Assembly: GCA_049652385.1 (NCBI GenBank)
Contig: JBASDX010000003.1
Coordinates: 62,001 to 126,000, forward strand
Length of the DNA stretch: 64,000 bases
Reading direction: 5' to 3'
Origin: DMER64 sp049652385
GTDB lineage: Bacteria; Bacteroidota; Bacteroidia; Bacteroidales; UBA932
A model generated the notes under the pieces. That model did not search any database. It saw only the letters and a list, made by a program, of their open reading frames with translations, and was not told where the DNA came from. Position 1 is the first letter of the stretch. Each line of letters starts with the position of its first letter. Shown here in pieces: positions 24,785 through 33,936 of the stretch. The position numbers and the translations under genes are program-made.

Positions 24785-27058
24785 ATGAGCAGAAGATTTT
24801 CTCTTCTTTGGGTGCCGGCTGTTATGTTGCTGCTTCCCTTTTTATACGGTTGTTCGGCAACACGCTACGTTCCCGACGGGGAATATCTGTTGCGCAAAAA
24901 TATCATAGAAATAAAAGAAAAGAAAAAGGACGTTTCTGCTGCTTCCTTATCCTCTTACGTCAGGCAAAAACCCAATACAACCATTATTTTCGGCTGGAAA
25001 GCATTCCTGCATGTGTACAGTTTGAGTTCCCGGAAGGATAGCGGATTCAGTACTTTCCTCCGTAAAATGGGAGAACCGCCCGTCATTTTTGACCCGGTCA
25101 TGAATGCCTACAGCAAGATGAATATAGATAATTACCTGACAACGCTTGGGTATTACTTTAATACCGTAACGGACAGTATTATCTACAACAACAAGAAAGC
25201 AACCGTATATTATAAGATAAAACCGGGAAAATATTACACCATAGATTCTCTTTACCTGGCTCCCACAGATACATTTCTGGAAGATTTGTACCATAAGACA
25301 TCGGACGAATCTTTGATCAAACCGGGAGATCGTCTGGCTTCTGCTGTATTGGAGCAAGAAGCTACCCGTATTACTTCCGTTATGCGAAACAACGGGTATT
25401 ACAACTTCAACCGCAACAATATTACGTTTTTAGCAGATACACTGCAGCAAAACAACAAGGCCTTGCTGGAAGTGCGGCTGCCGGAAAAGGGCATACAGAA
25501 AGCTTTCCGAATAAGGAATATCCATATATATCCTTCGTACGATCCCATCCGGGCAGTTATGGACTCCTCCTTCTTATTATCTATGGACACCTACAGAAGT
25601 GAAGGATTTACCTTACACCATGCGGGCCGGAGCAATTTCCGAAAGGGCGTGCTGCAGCATATGTGTTTTATCAGGGAGGGTGACTTGTACGATGAATCTA
25701 AAGTAAAGACAACGTACAACAGGTTTTCCAACATTCGCTTGCTCAACAGCGTAACATTGCGCTTTGATGAAGTTGCGGCAGAACAGCTTTCTGAAAGCAG
25801 ACATGCAGATACTTCTTTTGTAGATTGTACCATACTCCTGAGTCCCGGCAAATCTCAAGGATATAAGGTGAATCTGGAAGGGTCCAGCAATTCCAACGGG
25901 TTGATTGGAATCTCACCGGCGCTGTCGTATTACCATAAAAACATTTTCCGGGGCGGGGAATGGCTGACTTTGGGTTTTATGGGCAATTTTCAATTCAAAG
26001 TGAACGATCCCATCCGTTCCACAGAATTGGGAGCTTCCTTGTCGCTGTCGTTTCCGAAAATGCTCTTTCCCATTAACCATGTCGTTTTCAAAAACAGAGT
26101 ACCAAAGACTGACGTATCGGCCAGCTACAGTTACCAATCGCGCCCGGAATACATCAGGAACATTGCATCAGCCACTTTCGGATATACGTGGAGTATAGGC
26201 GAAGCCTACCATTATACGGTCAATCCCATTAAATTAAAGGTTGTCAAATTGCACAACCTGAGCCCCGGCTTCTTAGAGTCCTTGAAGGATCCTTTTTTGA
26301 TAGATACCTACAAAGACCACCTGGACTTGGGGCTTACCGCCATTTTTTATTATACGAGCGACAATGCTCCCGTTCACAAAAGAACTTGGCATTACGTACG
26401 AACAAGCCTGGAATCTTCCGGTAACTTTCTGAGTATGTTTAACAAATACATGCCTGCCGATGCCACGGGCAGCCATACTATCGGAGGTATTGCGTATGCC
26501 CGGTACATAAAAGCAGATGTGAACACGGGGGTTACTTTTATAAGGGAGCGTCACCAGCTGGCGGGGCGTTTCTATGCAGGCATTGGCATTCCTTATGGAA
26601 ATGGCACTTCTTTGCCTTTGGAGCAGATGTTTTATGCCGGTGGAGCCAATAGCTTACGCGCCTGGCAAGCCAGAACAGTAGGTCCCGGTTCCATGCCGGT
26701 GGACTCCACTTTTTCCATCCCCAACCAGGCCGGAGACATGAAATTGGAAATCAACCTGGAATACCGGTTTCCCATGTTCTGGAAACTGGAAGGAGCTCTT
26801 TTTGCCGATGCGGGTAACATTTGGAACCTTCCCAAGCCTCAGACCGTCGAAGCCGGTGTGTTCCGGCTCAACACCTTTTACAAGTCCATTGCCATGGATG
26901 TGGGGGCGGGTATACGCGTTAACCTGGACTTTGTCATCCTCCGGCTGGACCTGGGGATGATTGTCAGGGACCCGGTGAAGCAAGCCTGGAATAAACCGTC
27001 GGAGTGGCTCCAGCGGAACAACTATTCCATCCAGTTCGGAGTAGGATATCCTTTTTAA
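24785..27058 (+). CDS. tamL: TamL-type lipidated Omp85 outer membrane protein
   Basis: 757 residues. The signal peptide ends in a lipobox (FLYGC, Cys23). POTRA-like segments follow (about 30-340, e.g. YYTIDSLYLAP and IRNIHIYPSYD), then a 16-strand barrel with the Omp85 motifs GGANSLRAWQARTVGPG (the RGF-like lid-loop region) and LEINLEYRFP. It ends with SIQFGVGYPF, a C-terminal Phe as expected of an outer-membrane barrel. In Bacteroidota the TamA homologue is lipidated (TamL) and works with TamB in envelope assembly or lipid transport. No tamB is present nearby. The ATG at 24785 is chosen because it starts the lipoprotein signal; earlier in-frame codons lie in the promoter. Confidence 0.87.
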   Translation: MSRRFSLLWVPAVMLLLPFLYGCSATRYVPDGEYLLRKNIIEIKEKKKDVSAASLSSYVRQKPNTTIIFGWKAFLHVYSLSSRKDSGFSTFLRKMGEPPVIFDPVMNAYSKMNIDNYLTTLGYYFNTVTDSIIYNNKKATVYYKIKPGKYYTIDSLYLAPTDTFLEDLYHKTSDESLIKPGDRLASAVLEQEATRITSVMRNNGYYNFNRNNITFLADTLQQNNKALLEVRLPEKGIQKAFRIRNIHIYPSYDPIRAVMDSSFLLSMDTYRSEGFTLHHAGRSNFRKGVLQHMCFIREGDLYDESKVKTTYNRFSNIRLLNSVTLRFDEVAAEQLSESRHADTSFVDCTILLSPGKSQGYKVNLEGSSNSNGLIGISPALSYYHKNIFRGGEWLTLGFMGNFQFKVNDPIRSTELGASLSLSFPKMLFPINHVVFKNRVPKTDVSASYSYQSRPEYIRNIASATFGYTWSIGEAYHYTVNPIKLKVVKLHNLSPGFLESLKDPFLIDTYKDHLDLGLTAIFYYTSDNAPVHKRTWHYVRTSLESSGNFLSMFNKYMPADATGSHTIGGIAYARYIKADVNTGVTFIRERHQLAGRFYAGIGIPYGNGTSLPLEQMFYAGGANSLRAWQARTVGPGSMPVDSTFSIPNQAGDMKLEINLEYRFPMFWKLEGALFADAGNIWNLPKPQTVEAGVFRLNTFYKSIAMDVGAGIRVNLDFVILRLDLGMIVRDPVKQAWNKPSEWLQRNNYSIQFGVGYPF

Positions 27059-27063
27059 AACAA

Positions 27064-28971
27064 TCAGATTTTCATACCCTTACGATACAGGCGGAACATT
27101 TCTATAGCCTGGTATTCGGCCATGCCCAGTTTGTCGTACAGGACGGCGGTGCTATTGTTTCTCTCCTCGGCCCGTTTCCAAAACTCCCTGGGATCATTCC
27201 CGGGGAACATGGCGGGATCTTTCTGGCTTTGGTGGCGGAAAATGGCGTTTCTTTTGATAATGACTTCTTCCGGACTCAGAGGTACGGCCATATCTACATC
27301 GGGCACATCCCATTCTTGCCAGGCTCCGCGGTATAACCACATCCGGCAATCCTGGAACCAGGGCCTGTCGCTCAATCTGTCCATGGCCTTCAAAATGGCC
27401 TTATAACAGATTCTGTGCGTCCCGTGCGGGTCACTCAGGTCTCCGGCTGCAAAAATCTGATGCGGTTCAATAGTATCTATCAATGCACACAAAATATCGA
27501 TATCTTCCTTAGTAAGCGGTTTTTTCTTGATACCTCCCGTTTCGTAGAAAGGCATATCTAAAAAATGAACATTCTTTTCTTCGATGCCCAGGTATTCACA
27601 GGCAGATTTGGCTTCTCCGCGGCGTATCATACCTTTGACTTTACGGATGGAATCCGTATCGGGTTCGCCCGGTTTCTTTTTACTCAAATCTATACGTGCC
27701 TGAACAAAAATATTGTTTGTTTTTTCTTCATCGAGCTCATATACCGGTGATATATCTTTCAGAAAATCAAGGAAGCGTATGACCTCATGGTCAAATACGG
27801 CAATATTGCCCGATGTTTGGTACGCTACGTGCAATTGATGTCCTTGTTGTGAAAGTCGGGCAACGGTACCTCCCATGGAAATGACATCGTCGTCCGGATG
27901 GGGGCTGAATACGATTACGCGTTTTGGATAGGGCAGAGCCCTTTCCGGTCGTGTGGAATCGTCTGCATTCGGTTTGCCGCCGGGCCATCCCGTTATGGTA
28001 TGTTGCAGCCTGTTGAACATATCTATGTTGATTTTGCTGAAAGGTCCGCGTTCCGTAATCAAATCACTCATCCCGTTATCGTTGTAGTCCCTGGCCGTCA
28101 ATTTGAGGATGGGCTTATCCAGGTGTCGGCACAGCCAGAATACGCCTTTTTTCATCAGCTCATCCGTCCATTCACAAGGTCCCGTAAGCCAGGGAGTAGC
28201 TATCCTCGTCAAGTCTGCCGAGGCCGCCCTGTCGACCAATACTTCCACATGTTTGTGATTTTGGAGAAAACTGGCCGGAGTGGACTCGGATACTTCACCT
28301 TCTACCAATTGCCTGACGGATTTGGAGAGTGTTTCTCCCCAGGCCAGATAATAGACGCTTTTGCTTGTCATCAAGGTTTTAATCCCCATAGTCAGCGCGT
28401 AATTGGGAACGTAATCCACACCAAAAAATTCACTGGCTGCCGATATACGCGTATTGGTGTTGAGTGTTATCAAACGTGTATTGGAATTGTAGGGAGAACC
28501 CGGTTCATTGGAACCCATCCTGGACGTAACGAGTATGTCTATGCCGTTATGTGCAACAATCTTTTTTTCAAAATCCAAACAATGTTCCTGCACCTGCGCG
28601 CGGCTGACTTCTCCATCCAAACAGAAGATTTGTTTTTCAGGTATATCCAATACATCAAACAAGTACTCTCTTAAAAAACGGTAATGGGATTGCAGTTGTG
28701 TTTTTTGGATAGGATAGTATTCATCTATTCCAAATACAATCACATTTTTAAAACTTCTACCGGCTTCGTATGCCTGAGCCAGGAGTTCGTAAACGGGAAT
28801 GGCTGCCGGATTAGCCGTAAGAGCCAGTACCAGCTTTTCTCCTGTGGCTTCTTTTTTGTACAGGGCTTCCAGGATGTTTTCCACCACATACGCAGCAGCT
28901 TGCTGCTGGTCGTCGTATATGAACACAGGCAGTTTTTCGTACCTTTTACTGAATTCGTGCATGGTTGTCAT
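27064..28971 (-). CDS. NagB-like / PIG-L deacetylase fusion with a degenerate deaminase active site
   Basis: 635 residues. Residues 1-270 have the glucosamine-6-phosphate deaminase fold (FGIDEYYPI at 80-88 keeps the Asp-Glu-Tyr). The remainder is a PIG-L/LmbE deacetylase with zinc-binding PHPDDD (357-362), HVAYQTSGN and DPHGTHRI. Fused proteins of this kind are standard in Bacteroidales. In this copy the catalytic loop, normally of the type GIGRTGHIGFNEPG, reads LVTSRMGSNEPG, so the catalytic His and its Asp/Thr neighbour are gone. The phosphate loop, normally ATGSSP, reads LTANPAAIP. The deacetylase half looks intact. I infer that the N-terminal half binds a sugar phosphate, or serves structurally, rather than deaminating it. 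It is last in a four-gene unit, 14 bases after kdsA. Confidence 0.82.
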   Translation of the reverse strand: MTTMHEFSKRYEKLPVFIYDDQQQAAAYVVENILEALYKKEATGEKLVLALTANPAAIPVYELLAQAYEAGRSFKNVIVFGIDEYYPIQKTQLQSHYRFLREYLFDVLDIPEKQIFCLDGEVSRAQVQEHCLDFEKKIVAHNGIDILVTSRMGSNEPGSPYNSNTRLITLNTNTRISAASEFFGVDYVPNYALTMGIKTLMTSKSVYYLAWGETLSKSVRQLVEGEVSESTPASFLQNHKHVEVLVDRAASADLTRIATPWLTGPCEWTDELMKKGVFWLCRHLDKPILKLTARDYNDNGMSDLITERGPFSKINIDMFNRLQHTITGWPGGKPNADDSTRPERALPYPKRVIVFSPHPDDDVISMGGTVARLSQQGHQLHVAYQTSGNIAVFDHEVIRFLDFLKDISPVYELDEEKTNNIFVQARIDLSKKKPGEPDTDSIRKVKGMIRRGEAKSACEYLGIEEKNVHFLDMPFYETGGIKKKPLTKEDIDILCALIDTIEPHQIFAAGDLSDPHGTHRICYKAILKAMDRLSDRPWFQDCRMWLYRGAWQEWDVPDVDMAVPLSPEEVIIKRNAIFRHQSQKDPAMFPGNDPREFWKRAEERNNSTAVLYDKLGMAEYQAIEMFRLYRKGMKI

Positions 28972-28985
28972 AAGTACAGATGCTA

Positions 28986-29792
28986 TTATTTATGAGTAAT
29001 TTCCAAATATGTTTTTCTGAAAGCAAGAACCCCTTGCAGCAATCCTTCCATCTGGCTCAATGCCAGCATATTGTGTCCGTCAGACAAAGCCTGCCCGGGG
29101 TCCGGATGCGTTTCCACAAAAAGACCGTCCGCTCCGGCTGCCACGGCTGCCGCAGCCAGGGTGGGGATCATCTGCGGATATCCTCCGGCCACACCCTCTT
29201 CCCGGTTGGGAATTTGTACGGAATGGGTCACATCCATTACAACGGGTACACCCAATTGCCGCATGATGGGAATGCCGCGTATATCTACCACCAAATCACC
29301 GTATCCGAATTGTGTGCCTCTTTCTGTCAAAAGAATGTGTTCCCGCGTTGCCCCTGCCTGCAGCAGTTTGTCTACCACAAACGCCATACTTTCCGGTGCC
29401 AGGAATTGTCCCTTTTTCACATTGATTTTTTGACCCGTTTTAGCGGCAGCCCGGAGCAGGGTAGTCTGCCTGCACAAGAACGCCGGTATTTGAAGGATAT
29501 CCACTCCGTAAGCGGCCGCAACGGGGGCTTCTTCCGGCGTATGGATATCTGTCGTTACAGGAATGTGAAAACGTTGTTTTACCGATTGCAGGATCTTCAG
29601 TCCCTCCAGATCTCCTATGCCTGTGAAGGAATCATAGCGCGTTCTGTTTTCTTTGCGGTAAGAAGCCTTGAAAACAAACGGAACTTCATATTGTTCCGTA
29701 AGCTTGCATAAGGTTTCTGCAATAATCATACACGTTTTTGCAGATTCCACCACACAAGGACCGGCAATCAGAAAGAAATCGTTGGTTTTCAT
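28986..29792 (-). CDS. kdsA: KDO-8-phosphate synthase, metal-dependent type
   Basis: 268 residues, a TIM barrel that condenses PEP with arabinose-5-phosphate in LPS core synthesis. Landmarks are LIAGPCVVES, FKASYRKENRTR, TTDIHTPEEA, QIPAFLCRQT, KKGQFLAP, ERGTQFGYGDL and DVTHSVQIP. The Cys in AGPC marks the metal-dependent class, since metal-independent enzymes have Asn there. The ATG at 29792 (MKTNDFFLI) starts 14 bases after the rarA stop; longer readings extend into rarA and are not conserved. The KDO-8-phosphate phosphatase gene kdsC lies at 5830-6378. Confidence 0.95.
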   Translation of the reverse strand: MKTNDFFLIAGPCVVESAKTCMIIAETLCKLTEQYEVPFVFKASYRKENRTRYDSFTGIGDLEGLKILQSVKQRFHIPVTTDIHTPEEAPVAAAYGVDILQIPAFLCRQTTLLRAAAKTGQKINVKKGQFLAPESMAFVVDKLLQAGATREHILLTERGTQFGYGDLVVDIRGIPIMRQLGVPVVMDVTHSVQIPNREEGVAGGYPQMIPTLAAAAVAAGADGLFVETHPDPGQALSDGHNMLALSQMEGLLQGVLAFRKTYLEITHK

Positions 29793-29806
29793 AACAGGCT
29801 TTAAAA

Positions 29807-31102
29807 TTACATTTTTTTTCCTCCTGTAGCGTACTTCTTGCCCCATTGCTCCAGAAACCGGGCTATTTCCGCCTCTCTGGGGTTATCTGCCGGTGTATAG
29901 AAGCGGGTACCCGATAGCTCCGGCGGCAGAAACTCTTGTTCCACAAAATGCCCCTGATACTCGTGGGCGTATTTGTAGTCTTTTGCATAACCCAGTTCTT
30001 TCATCAATTCTGTGGGAGCGTTGCGCAAATGCAGAGGAACGCTCAAATCACCCGTCTTTTCTACCATTTCCAGTGCTTTTCCAACAGCTGCGTAAGCAGA
30101 GTTGCTTTTGGCACTGGTTGCCAGGTAAATGACCGTATGTGCCAGGGGAATGCGGCCTTCCGGCATACCTATGCGGTGTACGGCGTCAAAACAAGCCGAG
30201 GCCATAAGAAAAGCGTTGGGGTTGGCCAGTCCTATGTCTTCCGCCGCCAGTATAATCAGACGACGGGCAATAAACAGGGGATCTTCTCCGGCCTTGATCA
30301 TACGCGCCATCCAATACAGGGCGGCGTTGGGATCACTGCCACGGATGCTTTTGATAAAAGCCGATATGATATCGTAGTGCATATCGCCGTCTTTATCGTA
30401 AAGTACCATATTCTTTTGTAACCGGTCTTGTACTTCTTTATTGTTGATAAGGACCGGAGCGTCCGGGGGGTAGCTGGATATAACTATTTCTAAGATATTG
30501 AAGAGTTTACGGGCATCTCCGCCGGAGTAACGAAAAAGAGCCTCCGTTTCTTCCAGCTGCACATTCCGTGTTTTCAAAGCCGTATCTTCTTGAAGTGCTC
30601 GTTGCAATAAAATATTTAAGTCTTTAACAGACAGTGGGTTAAGTACGTATACCTGTGAGCGGGAAAGTAGGGGAGCAATGACTTCAAACGAAGGGTTTTC
30701 CGTAGTCGCACCAATCAAAACAATCGTTCCGTCTTCCACCGCTCCTAAAAGCGCGTCCTGCTGCGCTTTATTGAAACGATGTATTTCATCAATGAAGAGG
30801 ATCGGTCTGGCCGTCTGGAACATCCTGTTGGAGCGGGAGCGTTCAATGACCTCACGTACGTCTTTAACGCCGGAATTAACAGCAGACAGGCTGTGAAAAG
30901 GGCGCTGCAGGTCATGCGCCACGATACGTGCAAGGGTAGTCTTGCCAACTCCGGGCGGACCCCAGAGGATGAAAGACGCCAGGTTGCCGCTTTCAATCAT
31001 CGTGCGCAAGACGGCATTCTTACCCACAAGATGCTCCTGACCCACGTAGCGGTCCAGCGTAGTGGGGCGCATACGTTCCGCCAGCGGAATGCTATTTAAC
31101 AT
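29807..31102 (-). CDS. rarA: Replication-associated recombination protein RarA (MgsA)
   Basis: 431 residues, AAA+ ATPase of the clamp-loader clade. Walker A is WGPPGVGKTT (47-56), Walker B FIDEIHRF (103-110), sensor 1 IGATTENPSFEV, and sensor 2 SGGDARKLFNILE. The C-terminal tetramerisation region is present (MIKAGEDPLFIARRL, then the NAPTELMKELGY and YAHEY patterns). RarA acts at stalled forks with RecA and SSB. It is second in the unit CarboxypepD-reg gene, rarA, kdsA, NagB-like gene. Confidence 0.95.
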   Translation of the reverse strand: MLNSIPLAERMRPTTLDRYVGQEHLVGKNAVLRTMIESGNLASFILWGPPGVGKTTLARIVAHDLQRPFHSLSAVNSGVKDVREVIERSRSNRMFQTARPILFIDEIHRFNKAQQDALLGAVEDGTIVLIGATTENPSFEVIAPLLSRSQVYVLNPLSVKDLNILLQRALQEDTALKTRNVQLEETEALFRYSGGDARKLFNILEIVISSYPPDAPVLINNKEVQDRLQKNMVLYDKDGDMHYDIISAFIKSIRGSDPNAALYWMARMIKAGEDPLFIARRLIILAAEDIGLANPNAFLMASACFDAVHRIGMPEGRIPLAHTVIYLATSAKSNSAYAAVGKALEMVEKTGDLSVPLHLRNAPTELMKELGYAKDYKYAHEYQGHFVEQEFLPPELSGTRFYTPADNPREAEIARFLEQWGKKYATGGKKM

Positions 31103-31138
31103 AATATAAATTGTGTTCCTTTTTGATATATATGCCTG

Positions 31139-32422
31139 TTAACGTTTTCTACGGCGCAATTGTCTTATAATACGCGAAATAACAGTTTCGATAGACGATT
31201 CCGGTTCTATGATATTATAGTCTTCCCAAAAACCGGGATCTTCAAAGTCGGCTACCCTGTACAACGTTATATCCGTAGTCTTCACCCGGCTTTGCTGCGG
31301 TATCTTGTACGATTCCCTGCTGTATTCCGTCATGGCCATTTCTGATGTGATGGTGTACGTCTGGCGGAACAATTTCCTGTCCCATTTGGCCGTGAACTTC
31401 AAATCTGTCCGGGAATAGTCAAAAACCCAGGTTCCCTCCGGCAATTGCCTGTATTGGACCATATACGCCGCGTAATCGACCGTTGCTTTCAAGGTCAGTG
31501 GTTTTCTCCGTATGAATATGCCCGTGGCTCTGTCGTCATTTTCTACGTTCATGTTGAATTCCACCCTGGAAATAGCTTTCGTTTGCAAGTCGATGTATAT
31601 CTTTCCGCGGAACAGTATTTCTTCTATATGCGGTTTCTGCCGGAACGACACCACGTAATGGATCCTGTCGCTCATTTGTACGGGGTATTCCAGCGTGAAA
31701 TCGTAATACTTGTCTATTTCATACTCCGGGACTCCTAAAAACAAATGGTTAACGACATCTATATCGAGCGCGGAACGGATTCCACCCTGAAATTTCACGA
31801 AAACCGTATCTATACGGCTCCAGTCTATGCTTCCCCGTCCTTTGTATATCCCAACCTGATCTACCGTAAAAGTGGGTGCATACGGAGGTTTGTACACATC
31901 TATAACTGCTTCTGACAAAGTCACATACGTATTTCCCTTACGGATCATTTCGCGGTAAAAACCCGTCATTTGCATCTTTTCCTGTGAAAAATTATGGCGG
32001 ATATTCTTAAACGCTTCTTTTACCAATTCCAGAGGATCTATAGGCTTGACGGTTGTCATGGGTATGGGCAAGGCAGCCTGTATGAGTCCAATGGTCAATG
32101 GTTTGGAAGACCCCAAAAATTGCGCAATGGGCATGACACCCGTATGATATCCCAGGTAACTGATTGTTATTGACCTATCTGCATATTCCTTAGGGAATTT
32201 CAAGGTGAAAAAACCTTCTCCGTTCGTAACAATACTGATACCTATATCTTGAATACTGATAGATGCAAAAACCATGGGACGCCTTGTTTCTGAATCTATG
32301 ACGGTTCCTGAAATGCTAATCGTATTTTCCTGAGCCTGAAGTGAAAACACGGTGGCAAATAGCGCTAACATACTAATTATAAGTACATTAACCTTGCATT
32401 TTTGTAAAAATTTTGTTTTCAT
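31139..32422 (-). CDS. Exported CarboxypepD-reg-like domain protein
   Basis: 427 residues. The signal peptide ends SLQAQ (about residue 30). A carboxypeptidase regulatory-like beta-sandwich (about 33-115; ISISGTVIDSETRRPMVFASI, then TNGEGFFTLKFP) is followed by a region of about 300 residues with conserved aromatic patches (MTGFYREMIRKGNTYVTLSEAV; FRGKIYIDLQTKAISRVEF) seen in many Bacteroidota envelope proteins of unknown function. No barrel C-terminus or catalytic motif is visible; it ends RRRKR. A minus-strand TATTTTAG (32454-32447), one mismatch from the -7 consensus, lies 24 bases before the ATG. Confidence 0.78.
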   Translation of the reverse strand: MKTKFLQKCKVNVLIISMLALFATVFSLQAQENTISISGTVIDSETRRPMVFASISIQDIGISIVTNGEGFFTLKFPKEYADRSITISYLGYHTGVMPIAQFLGSSKPLTIGLIQAALPIPMTTVKPIDPLELVKEAFKNIRHNFSQEKMQMTGFYREMIRKGNTYVTLSEAVIDVYKPPYAPTFTVDQVGIYKGRGSIDWSRIDTVFVKFQGGIRSALDIDVVNHLFLGVPEYEIDKYYDFTLEYPVQMSDRIHYVVSFRQKPHIEEILFRGKIYIDLQTKAISRVEFNMNVENDDRATGIFIRRKPLTLKATVDYAAYMVQYRQLPEGTWVFDYSRTDLKFTAKWDRKLFRQTYTITSEMAMTEYSRESYKIPQQSRVKTTDITLYRVADFEDPGFWEDYNIIEPESSIETVISRIIRQLRRRKR

Positions 32423-32493
32423 GATGGGCCTGTTTTAATCATTCCACTAAAATACGTTTTTTTTTTCGCATTTTTGTTGTTTGAAGGATTCTC

Positions 32494-33936
32494 ATGAAAA
32501 AACAAAAACAGATAATCAGGGAAGGTGTCACCATCACTTCTTTTGCAGCGGAAGGCAACAGCCTGGCGCATATGGAAGGCAAGGTGCTTTTTGTACCTTT
32601 TACGGCTCCCGGAGATGTGGTTGATGTACGGATTGTACGCACCAGAAGGCAATTTGCCGAGGGTGTGGTGGAACGTCTGGTAAGTCCGTCTCCCTTGCGT
32701 ACAGCGCCTTTTTGCGCCCATTTTGGCACATGCGGAGGCTGCCGGTGGCAACACGTACCGTACGAAAAACAGCTGGAATTCAAGCAGCAGCAAGTTTTTG
32801 ACCAGCTCTCCCGCATCGGAAAACTCACACTGCCTCCCCTATTGCCCATCCTGGGATCAAAAAACACGACCGGATACCGCAATAAATTGGAATTCACCTT
32901 TTCCCATAAAGGCTGGATACCGTCCGAAGCTGCGTTTGAAGACGAAACGCTGTTCTCCCCCGCCCTGGGCTTTCATGTACGCGGGCGTTTTGACCGCGTG
33001 CTGAACATAGAAACGTGCCTGCTGCAAGAGGAACCTTCCAATGCAATCCGCCGTTTCGTAAGGAACTATGCCCTGCAGAAAGAGCTGTCTTTCTTTGATT
33101 TACGGCAACAGACAGGGTTTTTGCGTACGCTCATGATCCGGAATGCCTCCGCCGGTCAGGTGATGGTGGTCGTAGTATTTGCGCATGACAATCCCGCAGC
33201 CGGTGAAAACCACCAGGCCCGCACAGCCCTGCTGGAAGCCTTATCGGAAGCCTTTCCACAGATTACGTCTTTGTATCACATGGTCAACACCAAAAGAAAC
33301 GACAGCCTGCAGGATCTGGAGGCTGTCCATTATGCGGGCAAAGCATACCTTACAGAAACCATGGACGGTTTGCAGTTCCGCATAGGACCCAAATCGTTTT
33401 ACCAGACAAATACGCATCAGGCCGCCGTATTGTACGAAAAAGTCAAGGAATTTGCCGCGCTGCAAGGTCATGAAACAGTGTACGATCTGTTTACGGGTAC
33501 CGGCACCATTGCCCTTTACCTGGCACGCCATTGCCGCCATGTCAGCGGCGTGGAATACGTGCCGGAAGCCATCCGTGACGCAGAAGCCAACGCCCGGGCC
33601 AACGGCCTGACCAACTCGGCTTTCTTTACAGGCGACATCAAAGAAGTACTTACGCCGGAGTTTGTGGAACAGCAGGGCAAGCCGCATGTGGTGGTGCTGG
33701 ATCCTCCGCGGGCGGGCGTACACCCCGATGTCTTGAAGGTACTGCTGCAAACGGCTCCGGAGCGCATGGTCTACGTAAGCTGTAATCCGGCCACGCAGGC
33801 CCGTGACCTGGCCCTTTTGCAAGAGGAGTACGCAATCACGCATGTACAACCAATAGATATGTTTCCGCATACGCACCATATAGAAAATATAGTGGCGCTG
33901 GAACGCCGTAACAAAAAAATGGAAGACTATGAATAA
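32494..33936 (+). CDS. rlmD: 23S rRNA (uracil-1939-C5)-methyltransferase RlmD
   Basis: 480 residues, class I SAM methyltransferase of the RumA family. A TRAM-like beta-barrel (about 8-65) is followed by an iron-sulphur cysteine set (C74, C80, C83 in the CAHFGTCGGC segment and one further Cys in IETCLL near 177). The SAM-binding region is YDLFTGTGTIALYLA. The catalytic motif is YVSCNPATQARDL, preceded by LDPPRAGVHP. It makes m5U in 23S rRNA. It overlaps mnmE by eight bases. Both genes are noticeably more GC-rich than their neighbours. Confidence 0.93.
   Translation: MKKQKQIIREGVTITSFAAEGNSLAHMEGKVLFVPFTAPGDVVDVRIVRTRRQFAEGVVERLVSPSPLRTAPFCAHFGTCGGCRWQHVPYEKQLEFKQQQVFDQLSRIGKLTLPPLLPILGSKNTTGYRNKLEFTFSHKGWIPSEAAFEDETLFSPALGFHVRGRFDRVLNIETCLLQEEPSNAIRRFVRNYALQKELSFFDLRQQTGFLRTLMIRNASAGQVMVVVVFAHDNPAAGENHQARTALLEALSEAFPQITSLYHMVNTKRNDSLQDLEAVHYAGKAYLTETMDGLQFRIGPKSFYQTNTHQAAVLYEKVKEFAALQGHETVYDLFTGTGTIALYLARHCRHVSGVEYVPEAIRDAEANARANGLTNSAFFTGDIKEVLTPEFVEQQGKPHVVVLDPPRAGVHPDVLKVLLQTAPERMVYVSCNPATQARDLALLQEEYAITHVQPIDMFPHTHHIENIVALERRNKKMEDYE

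Noticed and set aside
27898..28674. Open frame of 258 codons antisense to the NagB/PIG-L gene
   Set aside because: Shadow of the real gene; rich in Cys, Phe and His in a random pattern and without a family match I can see.
28980..29711. Open frame of 243 codons antisense to kdsA
   Set aside because: KdsA is unambiguous on the other strand; the antisense frame shows no domain.
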